DNA of 64,000 bases, taken from the NCBI RefSeq assembly GCF_032678705.1, contig NZ_JAVTSS010000001.1, positions 1,550,001-1,614,000 on the forward strand, written 5' to 3'. The notes beneath the pieces are model-generated. The model was given only the letters and a program-made list of their open reading frames with translations, did not search any database and was not told the DNA's origin. Both the position numbers and the translations under genes were made by a program. This document shows, piece by piece, positions 24,318-33,585 of this stretch (the first letter of the stretch is position 1; each line of letters starts with the position of its first letter). This DNA comes from Pedobacter frigiditerrae (GTDB lineage Bacteria > Bacteroidota > Bacteroidia > Sphingobacteriales > Sphingobacteriaceae).

Positions 24318-26165
24318 TTAAACAACAGCTACATCATTTGCCAATTGCGCAGATAACCCTGCACCTGCTAATAAAAGTTCTTGGGTAATGGTTTTAGTGT
24401 AATCTGCAATTTCTGCCTTAAAATCGGTTACTGATGCCCCAGAACGAATCTCCTCTAAACGTTTTTCCCATTGACCAGTTAATTCTGCTTGCGCAATTTT
24501 TTTATCCTTAACCACTTCATAAACAGCTAAACCTTTGTTCGTTGGAATTAAATTTCTTTTATCACGGGTAATGTATTCCCTTGTCAGTAACGTCTCAATA
24601 ATGGCTGCTCTAGTAGCTGGTGTTCCCAAACCACTGTCTTTCATTGCATAACGTAACTCTTCGTCTTCAATTTCTTTACCAGATGTTTCTAAGGCTTTTA
24701 ATAACGATGCTTCATTATATAAAGGTTTTGGCTTAGTTTGTTTCTCTAATAAGGCTTTATTAACGATTGGCAACAGTTCTCCAACTTTTACTTTTGGCAA
24801 AGCTGGGTTTTCTTCATCCTTTTTCTCGTCTTCGGTTTCATTAAATACAGAACGCCATCCCGCAGAGCGGATTACGGTTCCGTTGGCGATAAATATAGAA
24901 CCAGATTCTATGGTGATTTTAGTAATTTCCTTTAGACATTCTTGATGAAAAGCCTCCAACATTCTGCCTGCAACCATATCAAAAATGGCTTGGTGGTCCT
25001 TGCTTAAGTTATAAGGTTTTTCGCCGGTTGGCAAAATAGCATGGTGATCTGTTACTTTTTTAGCGTTCACGCTTCGTTTATTAAGCGTAGCTGTTTGTAA
25101 AAAGTTAGCCTGATTGGCAAATGTTGGATGATCGGTTAAGGTAGAAATGAGTTTTGGTACATTAGCAAAAACATCATCTCCAATATATCTACTTCCGGTA
25201 CGAGGATAAGAAACTAATTTACTCTCGTATAAATTCTGCAATAAATTAAGGGTTTGATCTGCCGTAAAGCCATTTTTCTTATTGGCTTCTTGTTGCAAAG
25301 AACTTAAGTCATGCAACAATGGCGGCGGTTCTTTTCTTGGTTTTGCTTCAACTGCAATAATATTTCCACCGTTTGGAAAACCTGTAGCTACATCTTGAAC
25401 TTTGTCAAAAACTTCTTGTGCTTCTGGTTGTGTTTTAAAATTGGCAATAGAAATAGCTTTAAATAGCTGTCCGTCTTTATCTAATTGAATGGCAATTTGA
25501 TAAAAAGTTTGAGGAACAAAATTCTTGCTTTCTATATATCTCGCACAAATCATGGCTAAAGTTGGGGTTTGTACCCTTCCTAACGACAATACACTTTTAG
25601 AGCCAGCAGAAATACTTAATGCTTGTGTAGCATTCATACCAACTAACCAATCAGATTCTGAACGGCAATGAGCTGAATTAAATAATGTATCGTAATCTGT
25701 ACCAGGTTTTAAGTTCCTAAATCCATCTTTAATGGCTTCATCAGTTTGAGAAGAAATCCATAACCGTTTAAAAGGTTTTTTACATTTAAGGAAATAATAA
25801 ATGTACCTGAAAATTAGTTCACCCTCACGTCCAGCATCCGTTGCTACGATAATTTCTGTTGCTTCATCAAACAGTTTCTTAATAATATCTAATTGTTTGC
25901 GAACACCAGGATCTTCTACAAAGCCATCTTTTGTTTTAACCTTACGGATAGAAAGTTTGAACTTTGCTGGCAACATAGGCAAATGTTGTCTTCTCCAGCC
26001 TATAAATCCGTATTCCTGCGGCGGAGCTAATTGCAATAAATGCCCAAATGCCCAAGTAAATGAATATCCTTTTCCTTCGATATAACCATCCTTCCTTGTT
26101 GTTGCACCAAATACTTTGGCTAGTTCACGCCCAACTGATGGTTTCTCGGCAATTACAATCTTCAT
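24318..26165 (-). CDS. topB: DNA topoisomerase III (TopB-like)
   Basis: Type IA topoisomerase, 615 residues. N-terminal Toprim domain with IVIAEKPSVGRELA and VATDAGREGELIF (acidic Toprim residues). Active-site Tyr at 320 in LVSYPRTGSRYI. The GTPATRAAIIETL block follows. It has no C-terminal zinc fingers, as in TopB. Upstream 26166-26549 is AT-rich and non-coding. A separate topA is at 39550, so both classes are present. Plasmid and conjugative-element versions of TopB exist, but nothing around this copy suggests a mobile element. Confidence 0.93.
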   Translation of the reverse strand: MKIVIAEKPSVGRELAKVFGATTRKDGYIEGKGYSFTWAFGHLLQLAPPQEYGFIGWRRQHLPMLPAKFKLSIRKVKTKDGFVEDPGVRKQLDIIKKLFDEATEIIVATDAGREGELIFRYIYYFLKCKKPFKRLWISSQTDEAIKDGFRNLKPGTDYDTLFNSAHCRSESDWLVGMNATQALSISAGSKSVLSLGRVQTPTLAMICARYIESKNFVPQTFYQIAIQLDKDGQLFKAISIANFKTQPEAQEVFDKVQDVATGFPNGGNIIAVEAKPRKEPPPLLHDLSSLQQEANKKNGFTADQTLNLLQNLYESKLVSYPRTGSRYIGDDVFANVPKLISTLTDHPTFANQANFLQTATLNKRSVNAKKVTDHHAILPTGEKPYNLSKDHQAIFDMVAGRMLEAFHQECLKEITKITIESGSIFIANGTVIRSAGWRSVFNETEDEKKDEENPALPKVKVGELLPIVNKALLEKQTKPKPLYNEASLLKALETSGKEIEDEELRYAMKDSGLGTPATRAAIIETLLTREYITRDKRNLIPTNKGLAVYEVVKDKKIAQAELTGQWEKRLEEIRSGASVTDFKAEIADYTKTITQELLLAGAGLSAQLANDVAVV

Positions 26166-26549
26166 TCTTCGCTTCTTCTATTTTGGAGCGTTAAATATCT
26201 GAAAATTTTGTGTAGCTAAGGTTTAAAAGTTTTCGACATTGATCAATTTCAATTAATTTATTGATTGTATTTAGCATTAAAAAATTTTTTTTTTCATTGC
26301 GGTTTAAACGTATCAAGTTTTTTTACGACTTAAAAATAGACAACTGAAAATCAATGGTTTATGATTTTAGCTCTTGTGAATTAAGTGTTTCAAAATATAT
26401 CATAACCTATTGTATATCAATTACTTAAATAAAATTTTACTTGTAATTATCAATCCATTACCTCTATATTTGAAAACCAAATATTTTGTTTAACCGGCAA
26501 AACTTTCTTACTGTATGAACAACATCGAAATAAGTGTATTCTTTCGTAA
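26166..26549. other. Intergenic: divergent promoters of topB and the PL14-like gene
   Basis: AT-rich gap between divergent genes. It contains a good promoter for the rightward gene (26441-26472) and the start of a 50-codon leader frame at 26515. No other gene or RNA seen. Confidence 0.6.
26441..26472 (+). promoter_or_regulatory. Bacteroidota-type promoter for the PL14-like gene
   Basis: TTG at 26441-26443 and TATATTTG at 26465-26472 (a perfect TAnnTTTG) with a 21-nt spacer. Transcription would start near 26478, giving a long leader of about 185 nt before the lipoprotein ATG at 26664. Confidence 0.6.
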
Positions 26550-26667
26550 ATGCTTGAGTCTATCTATAGGCTTTTCTCTCCGTCCATTTGCTTTAATACC
26601 ACAACAAAGCAATTCTTATCGTCTAAAATTCAACCAAATATTAAACCTAAAACCAAAAATCTCATGA
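26515..26667 (+). CDS. Possible 50-residue leader ORF
   Basis: ATG at 26515 opens 50 codons and ends at TGA 26665-26667, which overlaps the ATG of the downstream lipoprotein (26664) as ATGA. The peptide (starting MNNIEISVFFRK) is not recognised. It could be a translated leader coupled to the main gene, or chance. A different frame is also open from 26550 into the lipoprotein. Confidence 0.25.
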   Translation: MNNIEISVFFRKCLSLSIGFSLRPFALIPQQSNSYRLKFNQILNLKPKIS

Positions 26668-27551
26668 AAAAGAATTTCTTTTCAAACAAGCTAATGCTGT
26701 TAGCGTCAATTTCACTATTAGTAATTAACTCTAGTTGTAACAAAGAAAAGATTGACACTCAATCTACCTCAAATGAAAATCAAAAAGTAAACGTTGAGCC
26801 AACAAGTGCAGTTGCTGCTGCATTAGCTTATCCAAGTAACATTAACACAGGATTTAATCATGCTGATGGATCTTATTCTTATGAAGAAGCTAGCGGAGAT
26901 TTCGGTGGAGCAACTATTTCTGGATGGAATGAATCTAGAGCTTATATTTCTGGAAATCAAGCTCGTGCAACACTTGCCCCTAATTCAGTATCAAATGGCT
27001 TAATTGCTGGGTTTGACCTATCTGATGGCTCTGCTTATGAACTAACTTATGATGTTCGTTTCCACAGCCAATTTGACTGGAGCCGAGGTGGTAAAGTTGG
27101 ATTTGGCTTCTTGATTGGCGATGAAAATACTGGATGTGACATTGCTACAGATGGTAATGGAGGAAGTTTACGATTAATGTGGTATCAAAATGATGCTGGT
27201 CGTGTTTACTTCCAACCTTATGTTTACCACAGAGATATGGCTGGACCTTGTGGTGATACTTTTGGAAAAACCTATCCTACTTCTGGAAGCATAAACAAAG
27301 GACAAACATACAGAGTGCACATGTATGTAAAAAGTAATACTGGCTCAACTAAAAACGGATGGGTACAAGTTAAAATTGATAACAATACTGTGTTAGATCA
27401 ATCTATAAGATGGACAACCAATGATAGCAAAAGGTTAATCAAGAGGTTATCTTTCCATAATTTTAGAGGTGGAAAAGATGTTGCTGTTTGGGGTTCTAGT
27501 CAAACAAGTTACATTTATTTTGATAATGTAGTGGTAAACAAAATACAATAA
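26664..27551 (+). CDS. Polysaccharide lyase 14-like secreted lipoprotein
   Basis: 295 residues from the ATG at 26664; the frame is open to 26550, but only MKKNFFSNKLMLLASISLLV starts a proper lipoprotein signal, with Cys at 25 (INSSCNKE). The remainder resembles the PL14-type beta-jelly-roll: SAYELTYDVRFHSQFDWSRG, KVGFGFLIGDEN, GGSLRLMWYQND, YRVHMYVKS and GWVQVKIDNN. That family includes alginate/glucuronan lyases. Likely a cell-surface polysaccharide-degrading or binding protein; substrate unknown. No SusC/D pair is nearby. Confidence 0.7.
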   Translation: MKKNFFSNKLMLLASISLLVINSSCNKEKIDTQSTSNENQKVNVEPTSAVAAALAYPSNINTGFNHADGSYSYEEASGDFGGATISGWNESRAYISGNQARATLAPNSVSNGLIAGFDLSDGSAYELTYDVRFHSQFDWSRGGKVGFGFLIGDENTGCDIATDGNGGSLRLMWYQNDAGRVYFQPYVYHRDMAGPCGDTFGKTYPTSGSINKGQTYRVHMYVKSNTGSTKNGWVQVKIDNNTVLDQSIRWTTNDSKRLIKRLSFHNFRGGKDVAVWGSSQTSYIYFDNVVVNKIQ

Positions 27552-27556
27552 TAAAA

Positions 27557-27590
27557 AGCCCCGTAGGATATTTTAATATGCTACGGGGTT
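27557..27590. terminator. Bidirectional terminator between the PL14-like and transglutaminase genes
   Basis: AGCCCCGTAG (27557-27566) pairs with CTACGGGGTT (27581-27590), one G-T pair, with a further ATATT/AATAT pairing inside the loop. It is flanked by an A-run and a T-rich tail and lies between convergent stops. Confidence 0.8.
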
Positions 27591-27595
27591 AAATT

Positions 27596-28573
27596 TTATT
27601 GTTGTTGTTGTTGTTGTTGTTGCATTTCTATAAATCTTTGATAAGAATTTGAAGTAGCGAATGGTTCTGCCACTTGTTGTACGTAGGCCGCATCTTGTAA
27701 AATAGAAGATTCTTCTTCGGCCTTAATTTTTTCATTTGTAATAACAACTGAAACAGTTAGGGTATGGGCTGATGAACCTTTATAAGTGCCTTTTACAGGT
27801 GTACAATCATTAAAATTACGCCCAAATGCAATGCGGATATGTCTATCACTTACTAGACAGTTATTTGTAGGATCAATGCCTAACCAACCATAATCGGGAA
27901 TATACGCTTCTACCCAAGCATGAGTAGCACCAATACCTCTTAATTCGTTACCAAATGGACAAATATAACCACTTACATACCTAGCTGGAATTCCAGAAAT
28001 GCGCAACATTTCTAGCAATAAGTGAGCAAAATCTTGACAAACACCAGCTTTTAATTCCCAAATCCTATCTATATCAGTCTCCACATCTGTTACCCCTTGT
28101 TGATAGGTAATTTGATCATATACATAAGAAGAAAGGCCTTGAACGCTTTGTAAAACTGTTTTTTCTCTATTAGCAATATTTGAAATTTCACTTCTGATAA
28201 TTGGCAATGCTTTATAAATGCCAGATTTTACGAAATCAAGAAACTCAACATCTAAACTTAGCTTATCAATTGTTTCCCATTGGCTTTTAGGAGACCAAAA
28301 GTCAGAAGGTACTGGAACTGGTCTGGTTTCTACTTCTGCGTCGACAGTAATGACTAAGTCTGTATGTGGTTCTACAATTGTGAAAACACCAACCTTGTTT
28401 CCGAAAAAATCCTCGTAACCATCTATAACAGCTAGCGGTTTTATTTTTATTTCATGGTTAATGATTTCTTGATAATCATCTGAAGGAGGACTTAATATAA
28501 TCTGATTAGCGCTATCTATTACAGGGGACGGATAAGTGTACCTAGTGGTATGTTTTACGTGATAAATTGGCAT
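27596..28573 (-). CDS. Transglutaminase-like protein with poly-Gln tail
   Basis: 325 residues, cysteine-protease fold. N-terminal beta domain (about 1-95; YHVKHTTRYTYPSPV) and the transglutaminase-like core from about 140. The triad is complete: C179 in AGVCQDFAHL, H218 in GATHAWVEAY and D234 in GIDPTNN. The last eight residues are glutamines from (TTG)8. Third gene after the ATP-grasp and alpha-E genes, 40 nt from the latter. Members of this family accompany circularly permuted ATP-grasp/alpha-E genes, and are thought to be peptide ligases or hydrolases acting on the same product. Confidence 0.93.
   Translation of the reverse strand: MPIYHVKHTTRYTYPSPVIDSANQIILSPPSDDYQEIINHEIKIKPLAVIDGYEDFFGNKVGVFTIVEPHTDLVITVDAEVETRPVPVPSDFWSPKSQWETIDKLSLDVEFLDFVKSGIYKALPIIRSEISNIANREKTVLQSVQGLSSYVYDQITYQQGVTDVETDIDRIWELKAGVCQDFAHLLLEMLRISGIPARYVSGYICPFGNELRGIGATHAWVEAYIPDYGWLGIDPTNNCLVSDRHIRIAFGRNFNDCTPVKGTYKGSSAHTLTVSVVITNEKIKAEEESSILQDAAYVQQVAEPFATSNSYQRFIEMQQQQQQQQ
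27599..27622. repeat. (TTG)8 microsatellite in the transglutaminase gene
   Basis: Eight perfect TTG units on the + strand, encoding Gln8 at the C-terminus, directly before the stop. Length changes by whole units keep the frame. Confidence 0.95.
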
Positions 28574-28613
28574 TGTTTCAAGTTTTTTTTGTGTGTGCGG
28601 CGAAAATAATTAC

Positions 28614-29540
28614 TCAACTTGTAATACCGAAATAATATCGGTTAAATGATTGTACCACGTTTATTACATTTTCTTCTACAAGCTCCAACAGAGATAGTTG
28701 AGCATCAACACCTAAGCCAGAGCTATTATATTTTAATATTGCAGCTGTTTTACCTATTGCAAACTCTATTTTTTCAAAGCTCTCTTCTTTGCTATCTTGT
28801 TTTAATCGCTGTGCGTATCTGTTTAACTGGTTTAAACCATAAGCAATTGAATGTGGGAAATGCATCTCATATAATGCTTGTTTGAAAATTAGGTCTGGCT
28901 TTACAGATCCAGAATTTGCTTTCAAATAATATTCGTAACCAGATATAGATACTAAAAAATATCGCCAGCTTACTATAGATAAACCATCTGTTCCTAATCC
29001 ATCTGTACGAGTTATTTGCATTTTTAATGCAGTTATACTTTGCAACAAACGCTCAATAAATTTTCCAATATTTAGGTAGTTAAAACCCTCGCTCCTAAAC
29101 ATAGAGACATCAACAACACCATAATACAACATACATTGCTTAATTAACTGATCGAGTATGGTTACTGGGTCGCCTGAAAATACTTGTTTTTGCAAACCAG
29201 CATCCCTAATTAAATGATAATAATCGTTGAGGCATTGCCAAAGTTCTTTCGTAATGTGGTCCTGTGCGCTACGAGCATTTTCCCTTGCCCTAAAAATGTT
29301 ATTAACAACCGAACTATCGTTTTCTTTATCAAAGAGGATAAATTGTAATACTTCATTGGCATTCATGGTTTTCTCAGGCGCTTTACCGTGATTATAGTAC
29401 CTGAATACATCATCCCATTTTACAAAAGGCACTCCATCTTGTGATGCAATATAATAAGTTCTTAAAATTCTCAATTGCACATTGGTACGCTCCATGTAAC
29501 GGCTCATCCAAAATATGTTATCTGCTACTCTACTCAGCAT
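28614..29540 (-). CDS. Alpha-E domain protein
   Basis: 308 residues from the ATG at 29540 (MLSRVADNIFWMSRYMERT). The N-terminus is the family hallmark and the upstream open part (from 29555) is repeat DNA. The alpha-E domain is an all-alpha fold that always neighbours circularly permuted ATP-grasp and transglutaminase genes; function is unknown, perhaps a carrier or platform for the peptide-like product. Follows the ATP-grasp gene by 90 nt of repeat-rich DNA, and precedes the transglutaminase by 40 nt. Confidence 0.92.
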   Translation of the reverse strand: MLSRVADNIFWMSRYMERTNVQLRILRTYYIASQDGVPFVKWDDVFRYYNHGKAPEKTMNANEVLQFILFDKENDSSVVNNIFRARENARSAQDHITKELWQCLNDYYHLIRDAGLQKQVFSGDPVTILDQLIKQCMLYYGVVDVSMFRSEGFNYLNIGKFIERLLQSITALKMQITRTDGLGTDGLSIVSWRYFLVSISGYEYYLKANSGSVKPDLIFKQALYEMHFPHSIAYGLNQLNRYAQRLKQDSKEESFEKIEFAIGKTAAILKYNSSGLGVDAQLSLLELVEENVINVVQSFNRYYFGITS

Positions 29541-29547
29541 TTTTGTT

Positions 29548-29626
29548 ACCCCCAACCCCTAAAGGGGATTTTAAATTGTTTTTGTTATGTTTTTATTGCT
29601 GTAAACTGCTAATTTTAAACTGCTAA
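29548..29626. repeat. Two repeat tracts in the intercistronic gap
   Basis: 29548-29570 (ACCCCCAACCCC then TAAAGGGGATT) is a copy of the repeat at 9861-9938. TAAACTGCTAA occurs at 29602-29612 and 29616-29626, of the same type as the tract in prmC. Together they fill most of the gap between the two genes. Confidence 0.5.
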
Positions 29627-29630
29627 CTAC

Positions 29631-31076
29631 TTAGTCTACTACCCAGGTATCTTTACTTCCTCCACCCTGTGAAGAATTAACCACTATAGAGCCCTCTTTT
29701 AACGCAACACGGGTTAATCCGCCTGGAACGATTTCAATTCCATCTGGCCCACTTAAGGCGAAAGGTCTTAAATCTATTCTTCTCGGTTGCAATTTACCAT
29801 CTATGTAGCATGGTGCTGATGAAAGGCTAATGATAGGTTGTGCAATGAATTGTCTTGGCGACTTTACAATCTCTTCACTAAACTCTTTCAGCTCTTGCTC
29901 TGTTGCAATATTGCCAATTAACATCCCATAGCCACCACTTTCATTGGTGCGTTTAACAACCATGTTATTTAAGTTTTTTAAGGTGTATTCACGTTCATCT
30001 ACATTTTCCATCCTATATGTTGGAACATTTTTAAGAATTGGTTCTTCATTCAAATAATACTTAATCATATCTGGCACGTAAGCATAAATCGCCTTATCAT
30101 CGGCCACACCATTCCCCATTGCATTTACGATGGCTACGTTTCCTTTACGGTAAGCGTGGTAAATTCCAGGAACACCTAACATACTATCTGGACGGAAGAT
30201 TAGTGGGTCTAAAAATTCGTCATCTACCCTACGATAGATTACATCAACCTTTTTTAAACCTTTCGTGGTTCGCATATATACTTTATGATTATCTACCACT
30301 AAATCTCTTCCTTCTACCAATTCTATACCCATTAAACGAGCTAATGTTGTATGCTCAAAATACGCTGAATTATAAATGCCAGGTGTTAAAAGCACAACTG
30401 TTGGACGACTTGTATTTCTATTACCCAAACCCAATAAGTTTTTCATTAACAAATCAGGATAATCACTTACTGGCCTTACCTTGTTTTCAGGAATTAAATT
30501 AGGAAATAAACGATAGCTGATATTCCTATTCTCAAGCATATAACTTACGCCAGAAGGTGTTCTTAAATTATCCTCAAGCACATAATAAGACCCATCATGG
30601 TCGCGTATTAAATCGATGCCGCTGATATGTGTGTAAATGTCAAATGGAACATCAACATTCATCATTTCACGCAAATAACATGGGCTAGAATAAATTAAAG
30701 CTGCAGGAATTATTCCGTCTTTAATGATAAACTGTTGATGATAAACATCTTTTAAAAAGATATTAAGTGCCTTTAAGCGTTGCTTGATACCTCTTTCAAT
30801 TAAATCCCACTCTGCAGCTTGAATGATTCTTGGATAAATGTCAAAAGGAAAAATCTTTTCTATCCCTTCTCCGCTACTGTAAACAGTAAATGTGATACCT
30901 TGAGTTAAGAAAAGCTTTTTTGCGAGCTCATCTTTTAGTGCCATTTCAGATGAATTGATATTTTGAAAGGCAGACATGAAAGAATCATAATGTTTCCTGA
31001 CATTATCATCAACTTTCATCTCATCAAAAACACCATTTATGGTTTTGTACTGCTTAAAATATTCTATATTCTCCAT
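29631..31076 (-). CDS. Circularly permuted ATP-grasp protein
   Basis: 481 residues. ATP-dependent ligase fold with the order of its lobes permuted. Blocks seen: DGSYYVLEDNLRTPSGVSYM (about 145-165), VVLLTPGIYNSAYFEH, RTTKGLKKVDVIYRRVDDEF, NAMGNGVADDKAIYAYVPD, VVKRTNESGGYGMLIG and the metal/phosphate region RRIDLRPFAL. First gene of the ATP-grasp / alpha-E / transglutaminase operon. The family is predicted to join amino acids or peptides, but no product has been shown. Confidence 0.93.
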   Translation of the reverse strand: MENIEYFKQYKTINGVFDEMKVDDNVRKHYDSFMSAFQNINSSEMALKDELAKKLFLTQGITFTVYSSGEGIEKIFPFDIYPRIIQAAEWDLIERGIKQRLKALNIFLKDVYHQQFIIKDGIIPAALIYSSPCYLREMMNVDVPFDIYTHISGIDLIRDHDGSYYVLEDNLRTPSGVSYMLENRNISYRLFPNLIPENKVRPVSDYPDLLMKNLLGLGNRNTSRPTVVLLTPGIYNSAYFEHTTLARLMGIELVEGRDLVVDNHKVYMRTTKGLKKVDVIYRRVDDEFLDPLIFRPDSMLGVPGIYHAYRKGNVAIVNAMGNGVADDKAIYAYVPDMIKYYLNEEPILKNVPTYRMENVDEREYTLKNLNNMVVKRTNESGGYGMLIGNIATEQELKEFSEEIVKSPRQFIAQPIISLSSAPCYIDGKLQPRRIDLRPFALSGPDGIEIVPGGLTRVALKEGSIVVNSSQGGGSKDTWVVD

Positions 31077-31177
31077 AATGTTGATTAAAATACAAACATT
31101 TAGTTCATATAATCAAAAATTAATAGATAATAATCGTAAAAAGATATGATTTTTAATTAAAAATTAAATTATTAACT

Positions 31178-31206
31178 AAAAAGCCATCAATTATTGATGG
31201 CTTTTT
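31178..31206. terminator. Terminator between the GH92 gene and the ATP-grasp operon
   Basis: AAAAAGCCATCAA (31178-31190), loop TTA, TTGATGGCTTTTT (31194-31206): 13-bp perfect stem with A- and T-tracts, working on both strands. It lies 30 nt after the GH92 stop on the minus strand and separates it from the next operon. Confidence 0.9.
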
Positions 31207-31235
31207 ATCTTTTTCTTATTTAAAAATATAAAATT

Positions 31236-33521
31236 CTATGATTTCTTTGGTTTCGCCGACATATAAAATGTCAATTTTCCACCAGATGTGATATCACTAT
31301 GTTTAATAAATGGTCTAGTTAACTCTTTTCCGTTCAATATAACCTTTTGTACATATACATTTTTATCACTTTGGTTGATGGCTTCTACAGTAAATGTTTT
31401 TCCATTTTCTAAATTTAAACTGGCATTATTTACTGCTGGAGAACCTAATGCATATTCATCGCCACCTGGCGAAACAGGATAAAAACCTAACGATGAAAAC
31501 ATAAACCAAGCACTCATTTGTCCGCAATCATCATTTCCTCCCAATCCATCTGGTGTTGGTTTGTATTGCATTTTTAAGATGTGACGAACCTGTGCTTGTG
31601 TTTTATAAGCTTGGTCGGTCCAATTATATAAATAAGCAATGTGATGAGCAGGCTCATTCCCATGAACGTAACCGCCAATTATTCCTTCTCGAGTAATATC
31701 TTCTGTGTGCGCAAAAAATTCATCAGGCAAGTGCATTGTAAATAAGGTATCTAATCTCGTTGCAAATTTCTTTTTACCTCCCATAGCTTCAATTAAACCA
31801 GCAGGGTCTTGGGGAACGAAGAAGCTGTAGTTCCAGCTATTACCTTCAATAAAACCTTGTCCTTCGGTATCTTTACTATCAAACTTTTGCTTAAATGTTC
31901 CATCAGCCATTTTCGGACGCATGAAGCCTATCGAAGCGTCATAATTGTTTTTCCAGTTTCCAGAACGTTTGATAAATTCATTATACACATCCACCCTATT
32001 TAACTTTTTAGCTATTTGAGCAATTGCCCAATCATCATAGGCATATTCTAAGGTGTTAGAAACAGATATTCCACTTCGCTCTGCAGGGATATAACCCAAA
32101 TCCATGTAATAACCAATACCTTCATAATTACGCTTTTTTGCAGTTGCGATACATGCATCTAAGGCTTTATTGGCATCACCATTATAAACACCTTTGATAA
32201 TCGCATCGGCCACAACAGAAACACTATGGTAACCACTCATGCACCAATTATCATTTGCATAATGCGACCAAATTGGCAACATTTTTAAAGAATTTTGGTC
32301 GTAATGTGCCAACATAGATTTAACCATATCATTATTACGAGCAGGTTGGATAATATTAAAAAACGGGTGTAAAGCCCTATAAGTATCCCATAAAGAAAAA
32401 GTTGTGTAATTTGTAAAGCCATTAGCGGTATGAATACCTTGGTCTAAACCTTTATACTGGCCATTTACATCTGTATAAGTAGTTGGATTGATAAAGGCGT
32501 GGTACATTGCTGTATAAAAGTTAATTTTATCATCTTCAGCAGCTGCAATGTTTATTTTATTAAGCTCTTTATTCCATGTTGCTTGTGCTTGCGCTTTTAC
32601 TTTATCAAAGTCAAACCCAGTAATCTCAGCACGCATATTTTCTAATGCATTCTCTTGACTAACTGGGGATAAAGCAAACTTGATTTTAATTTTTTCACCT
32701 TCGTTGGTGTCAAAATCAAAGTACATTCTCACTTTTCTACCAGCTATTTCTGGGAAGTTTTTGCTTTGGTCAAACTTGCCCCAAAAGCCACGATAGGCTT
32801 GACGAGCATCATAATTTTTCTGTCCGTAGCTTTTAAATGGTTTAGAAAAGCTCATTGCAAAATAAACTGTACGTGTACGAGCCCAGCCATAAGTCTGACG
32901 GTAACCAGTTACCAATGTGTCATTTACTACACGAACGTAAGTCCAAACGGTTTTCTCATCATAATTGTAAATTCCAGCCATTAAATCTAAAATGATATGG
33001 CTTTGGTCTGATTTTGGAAATGTATATTGATGCATACCAACTCTACTTGTCGCCGTCATTTCTGCAGTGATGTTGTCATCATCTAATTTTACTTTATAGT
33101 ATCCAGCTTCTGCTGTTTCGTTTGCATGAGAATAAGCAGAACGATAACCAGATTTAGTATTGCTAGCTGTACCAGGATTCATTTGTAGCTTGCCTTGTGT
33201 TGGCATGATTAAAAAATCTCCTAAATCAGAGTGACCAGTACCACTAAAGTGTGTATGGCTAAAACCTACGATGGTTTTGTCTTCATATTTGTATCCAGCA
33301 CAGTATTTATACACATCACCATTGTACTTTCCATTCATTTCATAAGGAATGGTATCTGTTTCTGGACTTAATTGAACAGCACCAAAAGGAACGGTAGCAC
33401 CAGGGTAAGTGTGTCCCATTTTTTCGGTACCGATTAAGGGTTTAACATATTTAACCAAATTTTGCTGAGCATTTACTCCAATAGAAAAGAAAATTAGGCA
33501 ATAAAAAATAATGTGTTTCAT
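31236..33521 (-). CDS. GH92 family exo-alpha-mannosidase
   Basis: Ca2+-dependent alpha-1,2(/1,3)-mannosidase family, 761 residues, with a signal peptide (MKHIIFYCLIFFSIGVNAQ) so periplasmic or surface. N-terminal domain has YVKPLIGTEKMGHTYPGATV and FSHTHFSGTGHSDLGDFL. The C-terminal (alpha/alpha)6 domain holds GLGGNDDCGQMSAWFMFS and HGNEPAHHIAYLYNW, both GH92 signatures. It is divergent from a LacI-family regulator 166 bp away. Confidence 0.95.
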   Translation of the reverse strand: MKHIIFYCLIFFSIGVNAQQNLVKYVKPLIGTEKMGHTYPGATVPFGAVQLSPETDTIPYEMNGKYNGDVYKYCAGYKYEDKTIVGFSHTHFSGTGHSDLGDFLIMPTQGKLQMNPGTASNTKSGYRSAYSHANETAEAGYYKVKLDDDNITAEMTATSRVGMHQYTFPKSDQSHIILDLMAGIYNYDEKTVWTYVRVVNDTLVTGYRQTYGWARTRTVYFAMSFSKPFKSYGQKNYDARQAYRGFWGKFDQSKNFPEIAGRKVRMYFDFDTNEGEKIKIKFALSPVSQENALENMRAEITGFDFDKVKAQAQATWNKELNKINIAAAEDDKINFYTAMYHAFINPTTYTDVNGQYKGLDQGIHTANGFTNYTTFSLWDTYRALHPFFNIIQPARNNDMVKSMLAHYDQNSLKMLPIWSHYANDNWCMSGYHSVSVVADAIIKGVYNGDANKALDACIATAKKRNYEGIGYYMDLGYIPAERSGISVSNTLEYAYDDWAIAQIAKKLNRVDVYNEFIKRSGNWKNNYDASIGFMRPKMADGTFKQKFDSKDTEGQGFIEGNSWNYSFFVPQDPAGLIEAMGGKKKFATRLDTLFTMHLPDEFFAHTEDITREGIIGGYVHGNEPAHHIAYLYNWTDQAYKTQAQVRHILKMQYKPTPDGLGGNDDCGQMSAWFMFSSLGFYPVSPGGDEYALGSPAVNNASLNLENGKTFTVEAINQSDKNVYVQKVILNGKELTRPFIKHSDITSGGKLTFYMSAKPKKS

Positions 33522-33573
33522 GTTTAAAATAACAGTTTGATAATATCGAAAGTCTAAGGTATTAATTTAATAC

Positions 33574-33585
33574 TAAATCGTTTTA
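33574..33585. promoter_or_regulatory. Candidate LacI-type operator
   Basis: TAAATCGTTTTA is palindromic at 10 of 12 positions with a central CG, the style of LacI-family operators, within the GH92/LacI divergent region (33522-33687). Inference only. Confidence 0.3.

Noticed and set aside
24318..26165. topB as evidence of an integrated conjugative element
   Set aside because: No relaxase, traG, or transfer genes in the window; neighbours are ordinary genes.
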